Source: Bathynomus jamesi (lineage: Eukaryota > Arthropoda > Malacostraca > Isopoda > Cirolanidae). Taken from it: a stretch of DNA of 64,000 nucleotides. The stretch is from positions 111,001 to 175,000 of the forward strand of contig JAJOZX010003307.1 in assembly GCA_023014485.1 (NCBI GenBank), given 5' to 3'. Shown here piece after piece: positions 43,230 through 53,671 of this stretch. Under the pieces are notes generated by a model. The model worked only from the letters and a program-made list of their open reading frames with translations. It was not told where the DNA came from and did not search any database. The stretch's first letter is position 1. Each line of letters opens with the position of its first letter. Made by a program: the position numbers and the translations under genes.

Positions 43230-44902
43230 TCATTGGAACTGATTAGTTTCCCGACTGTTGTTGATTGTGGTGGGTGGTTTCATTATTTTGGTTTCCTTGA
43301 GACAAATTTTCTTGACCTTGTCTTCTAGAAGGGCAGAACATTCCTGGATGAGGTCCTTGACACAAAGGACAGTGGTAGGAAGGTGATGTCCCGGAGCTTG
43401 ATTGCCGTGCTGCTGATTGCGAGGGCAATCTTGAACCATATGATCCAGACTACCGCACATAAAACACGCTCCTTTCCATCTTCTGCAGTCCTGTTGAAGG
43501 TGTCCCTTCCTTGCACACCACTGACATACCTTGACCTCTGTATCTTCTTGGGATCTTGACTGACTGGAGTTTCTTTCACGCTCCTGAGAACGTTGTTGTC
43601 TCCCTGCTGATTCGATCTTGAGATTTTCGACGATCCCTTCCTTGACGTTGACCTGGGGACTTCTGATTTCCATTTTTATTCCCAGAATGGAAGAGCGAGT
43701 TCCATTCCATTGTCCTTTTTCATAACCTTGGTTGTTTCGATATTGTTGGTTAGGTGTCTCGTGTCTGGATGACTCTCTGGAAGGCTTGGGAGATGGAGGG
43801 ATCTGCACCGGGAAAACCTCAATGGTTTCTTGCCTTGGAAGGGATGGTCCATCACTTGAATGCATGGCCACCAAATCCTGAATGTTGGACCAAGTCACCT
43901 TCTTGTTATGCAAGGTCTTGTTCTCATTGATGATCCGGGTCAGTTGTGACAGCCCAGCTGGAACTGTCTCCAAGAGCTTCCTCCTCAACTCCTTGCTGGT
44001 CTCGAGTGCTTTATTTGGGAAGGCCTGGTGAGCCAGAGTCTCGAGTCTTGCAGCATATACATCTGGTGTCTCTCCAGGCTTCATTGTCGCATTCTTGAAT
44101 TCTGACACCTTGCCAGTTGTGAAGGTTTTCTTCATTCTCTTGTAGCATGCCAACAATCTAGCCTTCATCTCATCATATGCCACGCTGCAACCCCCATAAG
44201 CATTATACAAATCCCTGAACTTTCCCCTTAGATGTTTTCCAAGTGTTCCAGTCCAGTCTCTCCGTTCACAAGTAAACTTGGCTGAGCAATGACGTTCAAA
44301 GGCTTCTAGATATTCAGGAAAAGATCTTCCACTTGACACATCAAATTCATCAAGATCTGGAGCACTGGTAGGATAAACTCCTGGTGCCATCCTTGAACCG
44401 TTGTTACTCTTGAAAGTGGAGGAACGCATAGTACGTTTAACCCTCCTCTCAGCATCTGGAAGACTGGAGGTCTTATCTGAAGAACTGGAACTGGAGCTGG
44501 TTGATCTATTGCGTTGTGTCTTGATGGGTTTAGGAGATGCCAGCTTTGTCTTTTCTTTCTTGAAAGTTCGTGTTCCTCTGCTGGTACCTTCTTCCCTGTT
44601 CGAGACATTCTCTACATCATCCAGATTCTCAAGTTCAGGCATTGAGTCATAAGAATCTCTCTCTAGATTCAGCCTATCCTTCTGCTGCTGTTCCTCATCA
44701 GTTGGTCCACCTGTTGCTGCCAATATGAATTCTGAAGTTTCAATTCAGTGTTTTCCCTTGATAATTGGTCATACTTAGTCCTTAATCCTGTGTCTACGTC
44801 CTCGAGTTGTTTCCACTTATGTTCCCATGCTTGCTTTGACTCTTCCATGGTCTTCTGCTGCTGGGTCATGAGAGCCATAAGCTGACTGATCTGGTCTTGC
44901 AA
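43230..44902 (-). CDS. gag: gypsy Gag polyprotein
   Basis: An N-terminal coiled-coil-like piece (44902-44669: QDQISQLMALMTQQQKTMEE) is in a different frame from the main ORF (44723-43230, 497 codons), so one indel or a late start separates them. The main ORF has a Ser-rich basic region, then a capsid-like domain (FPEYLEAFERHC, FRDLYNAYGG, PDVYAARLETLAHQAFP), then two CCHC zinc knuckles, CQWCARKGHLQQDC and CFMCGSLDHMVQDC, that would bind RNA. The stop at 43230 is followed within about 15 bases by the protease frame, consistent with a Gag/Pro boundary needing recoding. Confidence 0.85.
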
Positions 44903-44964
44903 TTCTTGAACTCGGCCATCTCGGGTATCTCGCTGGGTGCCTCAGTAAACTAGTCGGCGTAATA

Positions 44965-44987
44965 TTCCCGGGTCTGGGCACCAAATA
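44965..44987 (-). other. primer binding site of the gypsy element
   Basis: On the minus strand, two to three bases after the 5' LTR, TGGTGCCCAGACCCGGG begins with TGG, the complement of a tRNA CCA end. The cognate tRNA was not identified. Confidence 0.6.
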
Positions 44988-46038
44988 TGTTGCGGGGAAG
45001 CGGATGAACTTAACTAGACTACCATAACTTGGCTACTTCTTGATGACGGGAAACGAGAAGGTCCCGGGCGGTGAAGTTTTTCTCACCTCCACTGACTGTC
45101 ACTGAGGGGCAAACGAGACTCCCACACGGCTGAACCAAGAAATGGACTCGACCCGCTAGCTATTCCAAAGATTAACCCTGTGTCTGAGTCGGGTCCACTT
45201 GAAAACCTGGAAAGCCCTGGCTTCAGGAAAGGTGTGTGCAATGTGCACCCAGCAATACTTGAGGACTTCAACTGAATATGGGCCTACGCAACCAACAAGC
45301 ACGATTTTTGCAAACTGGCTGTGGAGTAAACCAAATGTGACTGGACGAGAAAAGCAGATATTACCCTCTGAATTGTAAGTCCTTGAAATGACAACCCCAG
45401 TCTATAAGGACAAAGGCTGAAAAAAAACTAGTTGGTAGAATTCTAAGGGTTTATTAGCAATCAACTTGAATTATTTACAAGAACTAGAATGGGTTATGAG
45501 CTTGCGTCTAAACATGGCTTAAGGTCAAGAAATGGAAATCCAACTTGAATTATTTACAATTACAATGACAAAAAATACTGGACAACAAAAACGGAACTTC
45601 TATTAACAGAAAAAAAACTTTAACTATACCAGAATGGTACAATTAGAAAACGAGTGACCTCCTGGACCTAACATCCTTAAGCTAGAATTGAGGTCAATCC
45701 AATCATACCTATCTATTATAGTGAAGCCATGGAGAAACTAAACCTGAAGCTAGAAATACCTTAACCTGCACACCGTTATGCACAGGCAATGTCCATTATC
45801 ACAAGGCACTCTGTTTTTTTTTCTTGAACTGTTCGTATTCCTTATTTGGTTGGCAGGCTAGAACTTCCACAAGCGGAAGCCAACTATGAATTGAATATTT
45901 AAGGCAAAGTTTTCTGACCAGAATGGAACTAAACCAGACTACTGAGCTAGTCAGACATTAATCAAGACTAACTCCGCCCATATGGGGGTTGCATCCTGAA
46001 AAAAGAGAAAAGATGTTATTCAAGAGAACCCCACTACA
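44988..46038 (-). repeat. gypsy 5' LTR
   Basis: 1051 bp, same TGTTGCGGGG...CCCCACTACA bounds as the 3' LTR. It should contain the promoter; no unambiguous TATA element is claimed. Confidence 0.9.
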
Positions 46039-46231
46039 ATGTCATTAGATGAAAGCGCTTGAGCACCTTTTTGTGTTTCCTTTCCTTCGTGGTTTTATTC
46101 ATCATATATATATTTAACTGCAATGACCATGCACATACGCACATACACATACACGCATACAGCAATAAATTGAAAAATAAAATTGTAAGAGAAACACAGA
46201 TTTATAAGGAAACAGAGACAAAAACAAATTT

Positions 46232-47159
46232 TTACCACAGATTTAGCATCCTGCCCTTTTTGTTTAAATCCATTCTGAAGGAATTCAGAGCAACGGGATC
46301 GAGTTGAAACAGACCTTTACTCATGTTAAGGTTATTTGTAAGTTGAATTATAGCCGACTCAATAATATTTCTATTAACAATGTTGCTAGAGTGAAACAAA
46401 ACTGAAGCATTATTCCAATCAATACAATGGGATAACTCTGACAAATGGATAAAAAGGACACTGGACAACTGTCCCGTTCTAACGGAATATTGATGCTGTT
46501 TTACACGCGTTTGCAAATCCTTTCCCATCTGACCTATGTAAAAGGAATCACATTGCTTACACCCAATTTTATAGATAATGCCTAAATTATTGGTAGGGCT
46601 ATTTTTTACTATGATGTTTTTCACAATATTATTTGAAAAAACTACACTGATATCCAAAAGTTTAAGTACATTAGCAATGCCTAAGAAGCCTGGGAAAAGT
46701 GGAAGTACTAAAATATTCTTTGACAAGGTGCGAGTGTTATTATTCACACGATAGAAGGTTCGTTTAGCCTTATTAAGACAAGATTCTATGAACGCAGATG
46801 GGTAACACAACTCACTTCCAATACCGTTGATATTTTCCAATTTGGCATTGATGTATTCCGGTCTGGCGATCCTAAGAGCGCTGAGAAACATTGAGGAAAA
46901 TATGGCCTTTTTAATAGGGGTGTCATGTCCAAAGTAAAAGTGTACGTAGGACAAATTGTTTTTTTTTTTTCTGATAGATACTAAACTTAAAACCCGGGCT
47001 ATCCCTATGAACACGCACATCCAAAAATGGGATTGAGTTGTCTTGTTCCACTTCTAAAGTAAATTTAATGGAGGGGACTTGGTCATTTAACTGAAGGAAG
47101 AAGTCATCCAGGTCACGATTCATGGGCCAGATACACAAAATATCGTTGACATACCGCAA
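46232..47159 (-). pseudogene. PLE-B late RT and GIY-YIG endonuclease
   Basis: 47159-46923 has MRYVNDILCIWPM, the palm C position of RT, where the usual second residue pair DD reads ND (AAC GAT), so catalysis would be lost. After a frameshift in an A/T run near 46970, 47020-46232 contains TLSKNILVLPLFPGFLG, LGIIYKIGCKQCDSFYIGQM (GIY-YIG with CKQC) and TRVKQHQYSVRTGQ, ending with NKKGRMLNLW. The protein is closely related to that at 31964-33620 and supplies the region deleted there. The N-terminal RT blocks are absent (5' truncation). Confidence 0.8.
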
Positions 47160-47213
47160 CCAAGGGATGCCAACCCCCAGGATTCTCGGAATGTAAGTAA
47201 TTTCAAAAAACTT

Positions 47214-47527
47214 CCTTTTACATAGGTCAGATGGGAAAGGATTTGCAAATGCGTGTAAAACAGCATCAATATTCCGTTAGAACGGGACAGTTGTCCAGTG
47301 CCCTTTTTATCCATTTGTCAGAGTTATCCCATTGTATTGATTGGAATAATGCTTCAGTTTTGTTTCACTCTAGCAACATTGTTAATAGAAATATTCTTGA
47401 GTCGGCTGTAATTCAACTTACAAATAACCTTAACATGAGTAAAGGTCTGTTTCAACTCGATCCCGTTGCTCTGAATTCCTTCAGAATGGATTTAAACAAA
47501 AATGGCAGGATGCTAAATCTGTGGTAA
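47214..47527 (+). pseudogene. PLE-B inverted GIY-YIG C-terminal fragment
   Basis: Begins within the nuclease domain at IGQMGKDLQMRVKQHQYSV and runs to NKNGRMLNLW. It is the plus-strand partner of the minus-strand copy just to its left. Confidence 0.75.
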
Positions 47528-48296
47528 AAAATTGTTTTTGTTTCTGTTTCCTTATAAATCTGTATGTTTCTCTTACAATTTTATTTTTCAATTTATTGCT
47601 GTATGCGTGTATGTGTATGTATGTATGTGTATGTGTGCGTGGTCATTGCAGTTAAATATATATATATATGTGTGTGTGTGTATATGTATATATATTTGGT
47701 TATGCGGGTATACATGTGTAGTTGTATTATTTGTAATTTTTCCAATTTATATTTATTTTTATTTCTTTATTCTTTTGTGACCTACCGATTTTTCAGAATA
47801 ATTATAAAAACCTTTGGTAATTTTTTCCCTTATGCATATATATATATATATATATATTATTATATATTATTCTTTATATATTGCGTTTATATTTCGTATA
47901 TATACCTTATATATGTTGTATATATTTTTATAGTTCTTTATATATCATCTAGGCATCATTTTGTTTTCCAATTTATATTTACTTGTACTTTTTTATTCGT
48001 TTCTGACCATAGTATGCATGATTCAGACAATAACTAAAAAACCTTTGGTAATTTTTCCCTTATAAATTGGTGCCTCTCTTAAAATTTATTTTTCAATTTA
48101 TTATTATTATTTATTTATTTTTTTTTTTGGTTTATTTCTTTATTTCTTTGTGACATATATATCAATTTGGTATCATCTATTAAATTGATTGTAAACTTTC
48201 CTTTTGAGCTTGAATTTGTAGACTCCACTTACAATTTTGGTTTTTTATCTGTTGGTTTATTTCTTTATGGTTATTTAGGCTGTGACATATATATTA

Positions 48297-51200
48297 GGGT
48301 GGAGCGAAAAATACTTGTTTTCTAGTATGAAGTTCTAATAGTGATTAAAAGTTGCATTTAGTGGACGATATATACTTGCCAAAATATGAGTTCATTTGTT
48401 TAATATTTTCAGCTGCCACCAGGGGCTAAAGTTAACACAATTTTGGGTAAAAAGGAAAAAAATGCTTCTATTTTAGGTTTATCAAACTATTATAAAATTT
48501 TATCTTAGAATTATCTAATAGTTTGATTAAGATTCTTAAATGATAAGAATTCGTTTTGTAAAAATGCCTTTTCATATGCTTAATATCTTCAGCTGCCACA
48601 AGAGGGCTGAAGTTAATTTAAAAATGACAATTAAGTATGATTCTGTATTTACTTGAAAAAGGGAACAGTAATAAATTAAGATGTCTCTCCTCCTTTATAC
48701 TGGCTTGAGACAGTTAAGAAACGTTATTTCGTGCCTTAGCGGAGTTACTACCCTTTCCCCAACCAACCTCCCTCTAGAAAGGGTTCTTGCTGAAGACTAT
48801 TTAGTAATTTGCTTTTGTGTCAAATTTTGGCTGTTTTTTCCTTGATTCTAATGTAGCACGAATCCAACCGTCTCTGTTTGTAGGTCCGCAGACTGATCCA
48901 GCAGCGTCTGTAACGAGCTTGACGCATCTCTCTACGGCTTGTGTATGACATGGAAACTGAAATAATTCTGAATGAAGAGTAGTACCATGTTTGATGCATG
49001 ATTCAATATCATCAAGAGAAACTCCTTTGGTTATCGGTGGTTCTGCTATCTGAAAATCTTGCCACATAATGAGATCTGTATAGTCTTTGGCATAAAAATT
49101 TATTTCTGGCACCTTAAAATACCTGATAACATCTGTTTCTTGAATGCATGCCCTTGCTTTTATGATACGCCTAAATCCCAACTGACGCACATGCTCCCTT
49201 TCATCAGCTATCATTGCAATGAGAATGTTTTCTTGATTTGCGTAATATGCATTTCGCTGAATGACTGAGTCATGTACTCTCCTAATCTCTTCACGGAGAT
49301 ACCGGCTTCTTGCAATCATATGCCACATATGTTTAGCACCATATTGGCATAATGGTTTACGCTTTATCTGAAACCACATTGGTGCGTATACCCTAACAAT
49401 TAAAGTAGCTAATTCTTGTAAATTGCCTGAAGGATTCTCTGTGCTTGCATATAACCGCAGAGTCCTGTTTGCTGTGGTGAGCCACCTTGAATGTGATATA
49501 TTGCCTGGACTCTTATGACTAAGACTCTTTGAGAATGTTCCACTTGGTATAGCCTTGTGAATTTCAAGAAGGTATTTCTGGTCAGTACTTATGTCATCTA
49601 CATCAACTTCACACATGTCCTCTTGAATTTCAATGGGTTTTGAAGTTAACTATGGGAAGCTTTTCACAGTCTGAAAGTGCTCGCCAATTTCTCCTGAAAA
49701 TGCTCTTGGTCCAGTAGTGGTACCATCCAAGTGATGAAACAGATGGCGCAATGGAAGTTCATTAAGGTGTAAAAGGCATATCAGCCACTGCAATGGCTTA
49801 TTAAAGGCTTCTTCCAGTAATCTTATTGTGCCTCCAATACTAGCAGTGTTAACCACTGTCGAATCACAGCCAACTGCAACGATGTTCCCTATATCAACAT
49901 TCCTTTCTTTCAAGCAATTCACTAGCGCTGTGCAAATGTATTTAGCTTTGCCACTGGAAGGTGTCACATGTGCAAAGTACCGAGAGTGTGGTTCAGATAT
50001 TATGCTGATATGCTCTTCGCGTTTGGTTCTTTGGTGGTTAGAGCCATCACTCTCCTGGACTTGAATCATTGTTTTATCCTTTCTGCCATCAAAGTATAAT
50101 CCCCGCATGGTTTTTGGCTCTCCTATCTGTTGTAGTTCCTTTCTCTGTTTTTGTCTTTCACGTCTTAGCTTACTTCTGTCTATAATATTCCCTTTGTCTT
50201 CGGGAGTAACAATTTTAAGATCTGCCAATACTGCAGAAGCAATAGCAGCCCCAGCTCTGTCCGACATTTTAAATCTATCACAAGTAATTGCTAATGAAGG
50301 CAGTGGCTCACGCATCTGTTGTTCTGATATTACATATTGAGTCGAGGTTGTATCTTCCTCATTATCTTCAGATATCTCTTCTAGTTGTTGAAGTTCACTT
50401 GTCTCTGTTTCGATTTGTAAGTTGGACGTATTGGTTATAGCAGCACTAGTTGTTTGTGAGGATTCCAGACGTCCTTTTTCCATTTCCTTTCGATGTTCTC
50501 TTGCTTGTAATCGTTTTGTGTGTGCTATGTCAATGCTTCCTATCACCATTATTCTGCGTGTTCGTTGGTCATTCAAAAAATCCTGCTCTTTTGGAGGGAC
50601 TTTCTTACTCTTTTCACATGAGCATCTCCTAAACTCCTTACATTTGCAGGTGCAGATGTCAAACAAAGTGCATTTTGAAGAGTTTTCAAATTCTTCAAGC
50701 TGATTTTTGTACTTAGGCTGATCCTTGCGTGACTTGTATGGCTTTAATAAGGACCTGTATTTATCATGGTACACTCGCATCATCTGTAAAACGCGTGTAT
50801 GTGAAACTATTGGCAAAGAGGCCTTCTTCCAAATATTTTCTACCTTTTTGAAAACTGCCTCTGCTATTTCAGAAAATGAAGGCTCCTTGTTATTCATCTG
50901 CTCCTTCACTAAATGTTTTGTGAACAGGTAATCTTTCATAATGCAGTTATAAGTTGGTAGTTGCATATCACTCATCTCACAAGGTACTTCAAATATGGCA
51001 CACTTCATATGTTCTCTAGTGAAATGTTTATATTTAGTATTTGATGCATAATATTTTTAAGAAAAATTCACAATCACAAAATATCCTGTAACATCAAAAC
51101 ATTATATAATTAATATATAATATATTTTATAAGTATATATAATATATTATAAATATATAATATATTATATAAATAAACTAAAATTATATAATACATTATA

Positions 51201-51785
51201 ACAAGCATTTTATAATAAAATCAATATTATCTCTATATAAATCACTTTAAAATAAAGTTTTATAATATTCCGATCATATTAAAAAACTCTCCGATCAACT
51301 GAGCGACTAGGCCTACTACCAAAGAAGACAAGTGTAAACACACTGTTCTAATGACTCACAGAAAGAAATTCCTTCACACCAAAACCCTCCCCCACAACCC
51401 TCCCCAAATCCTCCCCCACAACATTCAGTGTACTCTCAACATGACTCAGTTACTCTAAACTGTGTTAACTTCAGCTCTCTTGTGGCAGCTGAAGATATTA
51501 AGCATATGAAAAGGCATTATTACAAAACGAATTCCTATCATTTAAGAATCTTAATCAAACTATTAGATAATTCTAAGATAAAATTTTATAATAGTTTGAC
51601 AAACCTAAAATAGAAGCTTTTTTTCCTTTTTACACAAAATTGAGTTAATTTAGCTGCCTGGTGGCAGCTGAAAATTTTAAAAAAATGAACTCATATTTTG
51701 GCAGGCATATTTCATCCACTAAATGCAACTTTTAATCACTATTAGAACTTCATACTAGAAAAAAGGTATTTTTCGCTCCACCCTA
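48297..51785 (-). mobile_element. TAGGGTGG-B: complete hAT-like element with long TIRs
   Basis: The termini are TAGGGTGGAGCGAAAAATAC and its complement, with TIRs of about 330 bp. An exact 8-bp TSD, ATATATAT, lies at 48289-48296 and 51786-51793. The opposite-strand PLE-B copy at 29361-29386 has GACATATATATCAC uninterrupted: an empty site. It contains a single minus-strand gene (51008-48801). Length 3489 bp. About 51010-51420 is AT-rich promoter-side DNA. Confidence 0.9.
48801..51008 (-). CDS. TAGGGTGG-B hAT-like transposase (intronless, one break)
   Basis: Starts MKCAIFEVPCEMSDMQLPTY at 51008. Blocks: FKKVENIWKKASLPIVSHTR; KEQDFLNDQRTRRIMVIGS; KMSDRAGAAIASAVLA; RGLYFDGRKD; IVAVGCDSTVVNTAS (candidate catalytic Asp); CLLHLNELPLRHLFHHLDGT (CxxH); SRWLTTANRTLRLYAS (RW); CHTQAVERCVKLVTDA; PTNRDGWIR. 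The frame is broken once near 49640, between FSGEIG and the downstream half. The gene lacks all introns found in its relative at 20536-24268. D, CxxH and RW support the hAT fold; BED finger and classical hATC were not recognised. A Cys cluster (CTCKCKEFRRCSCEK) near residue 135 may bind zinc. Confidence 0.75.
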
Positions 51786-52172
51786 ATATATATCACTAAG
51801 GCATTATTTTGTAATTTTTTTTTTTTTTTTTTTATCCAATTTATATTTATATTTATTTTTATTTCTTTATTCTTTTGTGACCTGTTTCATAAACAAGCCA
51901 TTTGAATTTATATTGAATTTCGGCCAAAGTGCTAAAAGTGTCATTTTCCCATACAAATGTGTTTGCTCCTCCCACAATTTTTTCTATACTTACTATGTGT
52001 ATATATATATATATATATGTTTATTTTTGTAACCTATATATTGCCTTGAACGATCCTTTCACTCCAGTGTTCCTGAGGATGTCATTAGACGAAAGTGCTT
52101 GAGCACCACTTTGTGTTTCTTTTCCCTTCGTGGTTTTATTCATCATATATATATATATATATGTGTATATAT
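51786..52172 (+). mobile_element. PLE-B outer right end
   Basis: Continuation of the PLE-B 3' noncoding DNA after the TAGGGTGG-B insertion, ending in a plus-strand terminal repeat (about 52020-52145) and a TA microsatellite. It is the reverse complement of 28914-29380. Confidence 0.75.
52070..52107 (+). ncRNA. hammerhead-like motif, PLE-B right terminal repeat
   Basis: CTGAGGA at 52073-52079, stem GTC/GAC with ATTA loop, GAAA at 52091-52094. The sequence after GAAA is AAGTGCTT here, a decayed version of the AAGCGCTT palindrome at 28998-29032. Confidence 0.45.
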
Positions 52173-52591
52173 ATTTAGCAAAATTGGAGCTAAATTGGAC
52201 CAATTTTTTACTAAAAAATTGGAAAAAATTGCCCTACTTTTTCCTATAATTATGTAAATGTAATTAGTTTTATATAACAAATAATAAACAATTTGGCACC
52301 ATGAGAGACAGCTCTGAGGTCCAACTTTACTTCCAAAATCGTACTTCATCATCTTCATGGAATGCCTTTACTAGAGATATTGTCTGTTCACTCAATTTTT
52401 TACATTTACTGTACTTGGGAACCTCAGGAAGTATTTGAAGCTATCTTTCATAGGAAGATGTAGAATTTAATTCTTCCTTGAAATTAATCATGAGTGCTTC
52501 CTGTCTGGAAAAAAAGAAATGGAGGTACGATATACAAGTGCTAGTTTTATAACTGGTTCTGTCATGCTTGCATGATGAGAGTTCATTTGAA
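52173..52591. other. AT-rich DNA with no recognised gene
   Basis: Sequence between PLE-B and the GGGTC-3 element. Short open frames on the minus strand contain no motifs. Possibly an older diverged repeat. Confidence 0.5.
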
Positions 52592-53249
52592 ATAAGGGTC
52601 ATTCTCTGTCAGATCAACCAGTGCCTAACACCCTCATCTCTCAGATTTTGCTGAAATTTGGTTTATAGGGAGTTTGTGGGCCCTGAATCCATTTCTGAAA
52701 TTATAAGGTCAATCCAACCAACGGTTCAAGAGATATGACCTCGGGAAATTTGAGGTCACTTGCGAGGTCACTAACATTTGGCGACCCATAACCTGGGTAA
52801 TAATGGTCACAATTATATAAAAGTATATATATTTAGAATCAGAAAACGACAAGGAATCCAAATATGCAAGTTTTAGAACTCTAGGTTGAAAAATAAAAAA
52901 GTTACACTGTAACCAAAATTTGAGGTCACGATTTGACCTCTGGGGTATCAAATGAGAATTTTTTTTTTAATGTAAAAAATGAAGGCATAGGCATTGGCTA
53001 TTAGAATCAGCAAAAAAAAGTTTGTTTATGTTAGTATTTTTCATGTAACTAACATATAAGTGAACACCATATTCATAAGTTGTGCGTCAATTCTACTATT
53101 TTTTCACACTTAAGCTCATGATTTGACCTATAGAAATTAAAATTACATTTTTTTATAGATATAAAAACAAAGGCAAAAAATGTAAAATTGTATTTCACTG
53201 CTAATCTACACTGGCAATAATAGTTATAATAGTGAAAGGGGAAGACCTA

Positions 53250-53657
53250 CTTAGAGGATTCATGTGCTGGCCTAATACAATTTTTGCATGCTCGATGCTC
53301 TCATCAATTTCTTTTTGTGGAAAAATGTATTGAATTCTGCTGCCTCCTCTTAGGGTAGGACAACTCATTACAGTTAATATATGATGTCCTGGCACTGCAC
53401 ATGAATCCTTGTTTGATGATAATAATATGCACTTGATCCTGATGACCCAGAGGGATGTAGAAAGTTCACAGTGAAATCATCAAACTCTTCACAATATTCC
53501 TCCACAATTCCATACCAAACTTGCATGTCATAATGCAGCCAACATACTCTCCTGGTTTGACACATTTTAGGTTACCAAGCATTGCAGGTTCATTAGTAAA
53601 ATGACTTTTCCTTATTCTTTTCTTTTCTCCAATGCCACTTGAAATGGGATACACCAT
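53250..53657 (-). pseudogene. GGGTC-3 transposase C-terminal SH3/Tudor-like segment
   Basis: Frames at 53657-53374 encode KPGEYVGCIMTCKFGM, VWYGIVEEYCEEFDDFTVNF and LHPSGSSGSS, then the 53395-53250 frame reads HHILTVMSCPTLRGGSR. The (F/Y)V...WYGIVEE...VNFLHPSG pattern is shared with GGGTC-1 (WWLACVLE...LSFLTPKG) and GGGTC-2. This looks like a conserved small barrel that could read chromatin or target DNA; the role is inferred. Confidence 0.5.
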
Positions 53658-53671
53658 CAGTTCTTCCTTGT

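Larger units (their letters stand above)
34015..46038 (-). mobile_element. Ty3/gypsy LTR retrotransposon with OTU-like domain
   Basis: Two near-identical LTRs (34015-35074, 44988-46038) start TGTTGCGGGG and end CCCCACTACA. The 4-bp TSD ATGT lies at 34011-34014 and 46039-46042; the uninterrupted PLE-B sequence (for example 52075-52085) shows the target. Minus-strand gene order: gag, protease, RT, RNase H, OTU-like, second protease-like, integrase, acidic tail. No envelope was recognised. A hAT element is nested at 35782-36968. About 35075-37840 is 3' noncoding DNA with short, unconvincing open frames. Frameshifts in pol make this copy defective. Confidence 0.9.
46039..48296. mobile_element. 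PLE-B right copy: terminal repeat, minus-strand body, inverted 3' end
   Basis: 46039-46106 is the rest of the terminal repeat split by gypsy. 47159-46232 is a minus-strand PLE-B body (late RT plus GIY-YIG). 47214-47527 repeats the last part of the coding region on the plus strand, and 47528-48296 is its 3' noncoding DNA. The two coding pieces face away from each other, another snapback. The 3' noncoding DNA continues at 51786 after a 3.5-kb insertion. Confidence 0.75.
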
